NCBI GenBank assembly: GCA_049315625.1
Contig: JBMOJU010000073.1
Span: forward strand, 1 to 18,475
DNA: 18,475 nucleotides
Reading direction: 5' to 3'
DNA from: Paracraurococcus sp049315625
Lineage (GTDB): Bacteria; Pseudomonadota; Alphaproteobacteria; Acetobacterales; Acetobacteraceae
How positions within the stretch are numbered: position 1 is the first letter of the stretch; each line of letters opens with the position of its first letter. A program made the position numbers and the translations under genes. The notes under the pieces are model-generated. The model saw only the letters and a list, made by a program, of their open reading frames with translations, made no database searches and was not told where the DNA came from. Below are positions 14,625 through 18,475 of this stretch, one piece after another.

Positions 14625-15787
14625 TGTCCGCGATCGACTCCCTGCTCCGCGCCGCCACCGAGAGCGGCGCGGTCCCCGGCGTGGTGGCGCTGGCGACCGA
14701 CCGGGCCGGCACGCTGTACCAGGGCGCCTTCGGCCGGCGCGGCCTGGACATGGCGGCGCCGATAACGGCGGACACTGTCTTTTGGATCGCCTCGATGACC
14801 AAGGCGATCACCTCGGTCGCCGCCATGCAGCTGGTGGAGGCGGGGCGGCTCGAGCTCGACGCGCCGCTCGGGCCGCTGCTGCCATATCTCGCCGCGCCGC
14901 AGGTGCTGGAGGGCTTCGCGGCGGACGGCACGCCGCGCCTGCGCCCGGCGGTGAAGCCGATCACCCTGCGGCTGCTGCTGACCCATACGGCAGGCTTCAC
15001 CTACAACACCTGGAACCCGGATATGGGCCGCTACATGGCGGCCAGCGGCCTGCTGGCGCCGCGCAGCGGCAAGCTGGAAGCGCTCCGCGCCCCGCTGGTC
15101 TTCGAGCCGGGCGAGCGCTTCGAATACAGCATCGCCACCGATTGGGTCGGCCAGGCGGTGGAAGCCGCCAGCGGCCAGCGGCTGGAACACTATGTCCGCG
15201 ACCGCATCCTGGCGCCGCTCGGCATGGCGGACAGCGCCTTCATCCCCGGCGCGGCGCAGCAGGCCCGCCGTGCCCGCGTGCACCAGCGCGCCCCGGATGG
15301 CAGCCTGGCGCCGATCGACTTCGCCCTGCCGGAGAACCCCGAATTCTACGGCGGCGGCGGCGGGCTGCTCTCGACCGGGCCGGACTATATCCGCTTCCTC
15401 CGCATGCTGCTGAACGGCGGCAGCCTGGATGGCGTGCAGGTGCTGCGGCCGGAGACGGTGGCGGAGATGGGCCGCAACCAGATCGGCGCGCTGGATTTCC
15501 GCCCGCTGCGCAGCGCCATGCCGGCGATGTCCAATGATTGCGACCCCTTCCCCGGCATGCCGTGCAAATGGGGCCTCGGCTTCCTCATCAACGGGGCGGA
15601 TGTGCCCGGCCGCCGCGCCGCCGGCAGCCTGGCCTGGGCCGGGCTGGGCAACACCTGGTTCTGGCTCGATCCGCGCAGCGGCATCGCCGGCCTGCTGATG
15701 ACGCAGATCCTGCCCTTCGCCGATGCCGCGGTGCTCGACCTCTTCGCCCGGTTCGAGACGGCGGTCTATGCCAAGCGTGCCGGCTGA
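14624..15787 (+). CDS. Serine hydrolase of the class C beta-lactamase fold (EstB-like esterase)
   Basis: A 387-residue cytoplasmic (no signal peptide) member of the beta-lactamase/penicillin-binding-protein C family. The SxxK nucleophile motif is SMTK (Ser57, Lys60) in WIASMTKAITS, the tyrosine motif is YSIATDW (Tyr168), and the third-element region is WAGLGNTWFW (338-347), where WxG replaces the KTG of true beta-lactamases, as in EstB-type esterases. The missing signal peptide also argues against antibiotic resistance. Its ATG shares bases with the stop of the monooxygenase gene (TGATG), so translation is coupled. The likely job is hydrolysis of the ester or lactone made by the monooxygenase, giving an acid and an alcohol; similar pairs are known in methyl-ketone and acetone degradation. 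The hydrolase family is firm; the substrate is inferred from context. Confidence 0.88.
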   Translation: MSAIDSLLRAATESGAVPGVVALATDRAGTLYQGAFGRRGLDMAAPITADTVFWIASMTKAITSVAAMQLVEAGRLELDAPLGPLLPYLAAPQVLEGFAADGTPRLRPAVKPITLRLLLTHTAGFTYNTWNPDMGRYMAASGLLAPRSGKLEALRAPLVFEPGERFEYSIATDWVGQAVEAASGQRLEHYVRDRILAPLGMADSAFIPGAAQQARRARVHQRAPDGSLAPIDFALPENPEFYGGGGGLLSTGPDYIRFLRMLLNGGSLDGVQVLRPETVAEMGRNQIGALDFRPLRSAMPAMSNDCDPFPGMPCKWGLGFLINGADVPGRRAAGSLAWAGLGNTWFWLDPRSGIAGLLMTQILPFADAAVLDLFARFETAVYAKRAG

Positions 15788-15853
15788 CGGAATCCTCGCG
15801 GTCGTCCAGCCACCTCGCTAGGCTGCGGGAAAACCGCCTGGGGAGGCCACGCC

Positions 15854-16825
15854 ATGTCCCATCCCACCCGCCGCGCCCTGCTCGCCGCGCCGGCGTTGCT
15901 GCCCGGCCTCGCCCGGGCGCAGGGCTTCCCGGCGCGCCCGATCACCTGGATCGTCCCCTTCGCCGCCGGCGGCATCACCGATACCAGCGCCCGCACCCTC
16001 GCCCAGCGCATGGGCGCCAGCCTGGGCCAGACCGTGGTGGTGGAGAACCGGCCCGGCGCCGGCGGCACCATCGGGGCGGAGGCCGTCGCCCGCGCCGCGC
16101 CGGATGGCTACACCATGCTCTATGGCAGCCAGGGCCCGATGGCGGCGGCGCCGGCCATGTTCCCGTCGCTCCGCTACGACCCGCAGCGCGACCTGGCGCC
16201 GGTACACGGGCTCGGCGCCTCGCCGCACCTCATCGTCACCGGGATGGACCGGCCGTGGCGCAGCCTGGCGGCACTGGTCGCCGCGGCGCGGGCGCAGCCG
16301 GAGGGGCTGACCTATGCCTCGGTCGGCGTCGGAACCTCGCCGCATCTGGCGGCCGAGACGCTGATGCAGGCCGCCGGCATCCGCATGGTCCATGCGCCCT
16401 ACGCCAACGGCACCCAGGGGCTGAACGACGTCATCGGCGGCAGGCTGGACGTGATGTGGGACTACCCGCTGACCAGCCTGGCGCATGTGCGCGAAGGCCG
16501 GCTGCGGGCGCTGGCGGTGACGGATACCGACCGGGTGCGCCTGGCGCCGGAGGTGCCGACGGTGGCGGAAGCCGGCAGCCCCGGCGCGGAATCGGTGCCC
16601 TGGTCGGGGCTGTTCGTGCCGGCAAGGACGCCGCCGGAGGCCATCGCCCGCCTGGCCGCCGCGCTGCGGGAGGCGATGGGCGACCCGCGGGTGCAGGAAT
16701 TCTTCGACGGCACCGCGACCGTGCTCTGGCCGCGCATGGGGACCGAGGAGTTGCGCGCCTTCCTGGCGGCGGAGGTGCCGCGCATCGCCGCGCTGATCGC
16801 CCGCTCCGGCGCCCGGGCTGGCTGA
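15854..16825 (+). CDS. Bug/TctC family solute-binding protein (third copy)
   Basis: A 323-residue periplasmic binding protein. The signal (1-22) has a Tat-like TRRALLAAPALL start and cleaves near ARA. Bug motifs are VPFAAGGITDTSARTLAQ (34-51), VVVENRPGAGGTIGAEAVAR (61-80) and APDGYTMLYGS (82-92), followed by the YANGTQGLNDVIGGRLDVMWD block. GGGGAGG lies 8 bases before the ATG. It sits 66 bases after the esterase gene on the same strand and may be partly co-transcribed with the ketone module, in which case it would bind that module's substrate or product (inference). It is followed by a hairpin terminator. No TctAB genes are present. Confidence 0.9.
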   Translation: MSHPTRRALLAAPALLPGLARAQGFPARPITWIVPFAAGGITDTSARTLAQRMGASLGQTVVVENRPGAGGTIGAEAVARAAPDGYTMLYGSQGPMAAAPAMFPSLRYDPQRDLAPVHGLGASPHLIVTGMDRPWRSLAALVAAARAQPEGLTYASVGVGTSPHLAAETLMQAAGIRMVHAPYANGTQGLNDVIGGRLDVMWDYPLTSLAHVREGRLRALAVTDTDRVRLAPEVPTVAEAGSPGAESVPWSGLFVPARTPPEAIARLAAALREAMGDPRVQEFFDGTATVLWPRMGTEELRAFLAAEVPRIAALIARSGARAG

Positions 16826-16833
16826 AAGCTGGG

Positions 16834-16864
16834 GGCTATGCCGGTCGGGCTTCCGGGCGTAGCC
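16834..16864 (+). terminator. Hairpin after the third Bug gene
   Basis: GGCTATGCC (16834-16842) pairs with GGCGTAGCC (16856-16864) in a 9-bp stem with one G-T pair, starting 9 bases past the stop codon. Further pairing inside the loop is possible with a bulge. The following TCATTGT is only mildly T-rich, so this is a likely but not certain terminator separating this gene from the molybdenum hydroxylase operon. Confidence 0.45.
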
Positions 16865-16949
16865 TCATTGTAAGCCCCGCACCCGATCAGGGCAGCCGCC
16901 TGGCGAGAGCCTGCGGCACCGGGGACCGGAAACGACCACGGGAACGAGA

Positions 16950-17819
16950 ATGACGGACATCCGATACCTGGCGCCGCAGACGCTCGACGAAGCGGTGGGC
17001 GCCTTTGCCGCGGCCCAGGGCGCCGCGCGCATCCTGGCCGGCGGCACCGACCTGTTGGTGCAGATGCGCGCCGGCACGGCGAAGCCGGGCCTGATCGTCG
17101 ACATCAAGAAGATCGCCGAGATGACCGAGATCATGGAGGCACCGGATGGCAGCTTCCGCATCGGCGCCGCGGTCTCCGGCGCCGCGCTGGCCGAGCATGA
17201 CCGCTTCGGCACGGTGTGGCCGGGGGTGCTGGAGGCGATCAACCTGATCGGCTCGAAGCAGGTGCAGGGCCGCGCCTCGCCGGGCGGCAACCTCTGCAAC
17301 GGATCGCCCGCCGGGGACAGCGTGCCGGCGATGATCGCCGCCGGCGCCGTGGTGACGGTGCAGGGCCCGAATGGCCGCCGCAGCATGCCGGTGGAAGCGG
17401 TGCCGGCCGGGCCGGGCCGCACCAACCTGGCGCCGGGCGAGATCGTCGTCAGCTTCACGCTGCCGGCGCGCCCGGCCGGGTCGGCGGACGCCTATCTGCG
17501 GATGATCCCGCGCACCGAAATGGACATCGCCGTGGTCGGCCTGGGCGCCAGCCTGACGCTGCAGGGCGGCGTGGTGACGGCGGCGCGCATCGGGCTCGGC
17601 GCCGTGGCGCCGACCGTGCTGCTGGTGGCGGATGCCGCCACCGCGCTGATCGGCAGCCGGCTGGACGACGCGGCGCTGGAAGCCGCCGCCGCCGCCTGCC
17701 GCGCCGCCTGCAATCCCATCAACGACAAGCGCGGCACCATCGTCTACCGCACCAAGGTCGCCGGCGTGCTGCTGAAGCGCACTGTCGCCATTGCTGCCGC
17801 CCGCGCGGGGGGGAACTGA
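16950..17819 (+). CDS. FAD-binding (medium) subunit of a xanthine/CO dehydrogenase family enzyme
   Basis: A 289-residue subunit that carries FAD and passes electrons from the iron-sulfur subunit to an acceptor. FAD contacts are seen in LAGGTDLLVQMR (29-40) and GRASPGGNLCNGSPAGDS (107-124), the two CoxM-type loops, and the C-terminal CO_deh_flav_C domain runs from about residue 180 (DAYLRMIPRTEMDIAVVGLGA onward). The length is typical. The ATG at 16950 has a GGGAACGAGA ribosome region. It is first in a three-gene cluster; the 2Fe-2S gene follows after 4 bases. The order FAD, Fe-S, Mo is that of coxMSL, but many other hydroxylases share it. Confidence 0.9.
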   Translation: MTDIRYLAPQTLDEAVGAFAAAQGAARILAGGTDLLVQMRAGTAKPGLIVDIKKIAEMTEIMEAPDGSFRIGAAVSGAALAEHDRFGTVWPGVLEAINLIGSKQVQGRASPGGNLCNGSPAGDSVPAMIAAGAVVTVQGPNGRRSMPVEAVPAGPGRTNLAPGEIVVSFTLPARPAGSADAYLRMIPRTEMDIAVVGLGASLTLQGGVVTAARIGLGAVAPTVLLVADAATALIGSRLDDAALEAAAAACRAACNPINDKRGTIVYRTKVAGVLLKRTVAIAAARAGGN

Positions 17820-17823
17820 TCCC

Positions 17824-18303
17824 ATGTCCAAGACCCACATCACCACCAGCATCAACGGCGAGCCGGTGGAATTCCTCGCCGATCCCGGGCACAGCCTGCT
17901 GGACGTGCTGCGCAACACGCTGGACCTCACCGGCACCAAGGAAGGCTGCGGCACCGGCGATTGCGGCGCCTGCAGCGTCACCGTCGACGGCCGGCTGGTC
18001 TGCGCCTGCCTCGTGCTGGCGGTGGAAGCCGAAGGCGCCGAGATCGGCACCATCGAGGGCATGGCGCAGGGCGAGACGCTGCACCCGCTGCAGCGGAAGT
18101 TCCTGGAGATGGCCGCGCTGCAATGCGGCATCTGCACGCCGGGCGTGCTGATGTCCGCCCGCGCGCTGCTGGAGAAGAACCCGAACCCGACGGAGACCGA
18201 AGTCCGCTTCGGCCTGGCCGGCAACCTCTGCCGGTGCACCGGCTACGACAAGATCGTCCGCGCGGTGATGGAAACCGCCGCCGAGATGCGGGAGACCGTC
18301 TGA
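17824..18303 (+). CDS. 2Fe-2S (small) subunit of a xanthine/CO dehydrogenase family enzyme
   Basis: A 159-residue subunit with two [2Fe-2S] centres. The plant-ferredoxin-type N-terminal domain has Cys42, Cys47 and Cys50 (EGCGTGDCGACSV) and Cys62. The C-terminal four-helix domain has Cys101 and Cys104 (CGICTPG) and Cys136 and Cys138 (NLCRCTGY). All eight ligands are present, so it should be functional. The start ATG at 17824 follows the previous stop by 4 bases, with a G-rich ribosome site inside the end of that gene. The stop overlaps the start of the molybdenum subunit (TGATG), showing tight translational coupling. Confidence 0.94.
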   Translation: MSKTHITTSINGEPVEFLADPGHSLLDVLRNTLDLTGTKEGCGTGDCGACSVTVDGRLVCACLVLAVEAEGAEIGTIEGMAQGETLHPLQRKFLEMAALQCGICTPGVLMSARALLEKNPNPTETEVRFGLAGNLCRCTGYDKIVRAVMETAAEMRETV

Positions 18304-18475
18304 TGAACATCATCTCCGACAAGCTCCAGGTCGAGGACAACAAGTGGATCGGCCAGCGCACCATCCGCCCGGATGGCGCGGACAAGGTGACCGGCCGCGC
18401 GACCTACGCCGCCGACAACACCATGCCCGGCATGATCTGGGGCAAGGTGCTGCGCAGCCCGCACCCGCATGCGCG
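18303..18475 (+). CDS. Molybdopterin-binding (large) subunit of a xanthine/CO dehydrogenase family enzyme, 5' part
   Basis: Only the first 57 codons are in the window. They show RPDGADKVTGRATYAAD (22-38) and PGMIWGKVLRSPHPHA (42-57), the standard opening of the large subunit's first domain (Ald_Xan_dh_C). The gene runs off the right edge and is not broken. Its ATG overlaps the stop of the 2Fe-2S subunit. The active-site loop that would separate CO dehydrogenase (AYxCSFR) from other hydroxylases lies far outside the window, so the substrate (CO, purine, aldehyde, N-heterocycle or aromatic CoA ester) cannot be told. Confidence 0.9.
   Translation, partial: MNIISDKLQVEDNKWIGQRTIRPDGADKVTGRATYAADNTMPGMIWGKVLRSPHPHA

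Noticed and set aside
14624..15787. Antibiotic-resistance beta-lactamase
   Set aside because: No signal peptide, WxG instead of KTG, and coupling to a monooxygenase favour an esterase.
1..18475. Mobile element, prophage, defence system or RNA gene
   Set aside because: No transposase, integrase, terminal repeats, nuclease/helicase gene, tRNA or rRNA sequence was seen on either strand; composition looks uniform throughout.

Overview
The window is a very GC-rich (clearly near or above 70% by eye), densely coded bacterial chromosomal segment. Coding style, Shine-Dalgarno use, three Bug/TctC periplasmic binding proteins in about 11 kb, a PHB depolymerase and an aerobic molybdenum hydroxylase all fit an environmental, metabolically broad alphaproteobacterium. 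Acetobacteraceae of the Roseomonas type are my best guess, by inference from gene content only. I see no rRNA, tRNA, CRISPR array, insertion sequence or phage gene. There are 17 complete genes and one gene cut by the right edge. No gap without a gene exceeds 170 bases.

Layout. (1) 128-1381 (-): an intracellular-type polyhydroxyalkanoate depolymerase, divergent from (2) 1549-2439 (+), a secreted two-repeat DUF305 protein with a His-rich tail, closed by a perfect 16-bp hairpin. (3) 2574-4456 (+): a two-gene cassette of a PheA/TfdB-type FAD monooxygenase and a tiny DUF2783 protein, with a palindrome just ahead of the first start codon. (4) 4479-5679 (-): a prepilin peptidase followed by a type II secretion major pseudopilin GspG, with no other secretion genes. 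(5) 5742-6734 (-) and 6853-7803 (+): two divergent Bug-type solute-binding proteins sharing a 118-bp promoter region that contains a GTCAA-N11-TTGAC dyad.

(6) 12843-7807 (-): a tight five-gene operon, in transcription order MFS carrier, D-2-hydroxyacid dehydrogenase, VOC-fold protein, alpha/beta hydrolase and GMC flavin oxidoreductase. It reads as uptake plus oxidation and hydrolysis of an unidentified small organic compound. (7) 12990-15787 (+): a Baeyer-Villiger monooxygenase whose stop codon overlaps the start of a class C beta-lactamase-fold esterase. This is a natural ketone-to-ester-to-acid-plus-alcohol pair. (8) 15854-16825 (+): a third Bug protein, followed by a likely terminator. (9) 16950 to the right edge (+): the FAD, 2Fe-2S and (truncated) molybdopterin subunits of a xanthine dehydrogenase/CO dehydrogenase family enzyme, in the cox-like order M-S-L.

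Taken together the window is a catabolic neighbourhood: capture of organic acids, oxygenation of ketones and aromatics, ester hydrolysis, alcohol and hydroxyacid oxidation, and carbon-storage mobilisation. No transcription factor is encoded here, so regulators must lie elsewhere. The points most worth a second look are the monooxygenase-esterase coupling, the five-gene operon of unknown substrate, the GspG that lacks the usual acidic calcium loop but has two cysteines, and two hydrolases with unexpected nucleophiles (Ser in the PHB depolymerase, Cys in the alpha/beta hydrolase).
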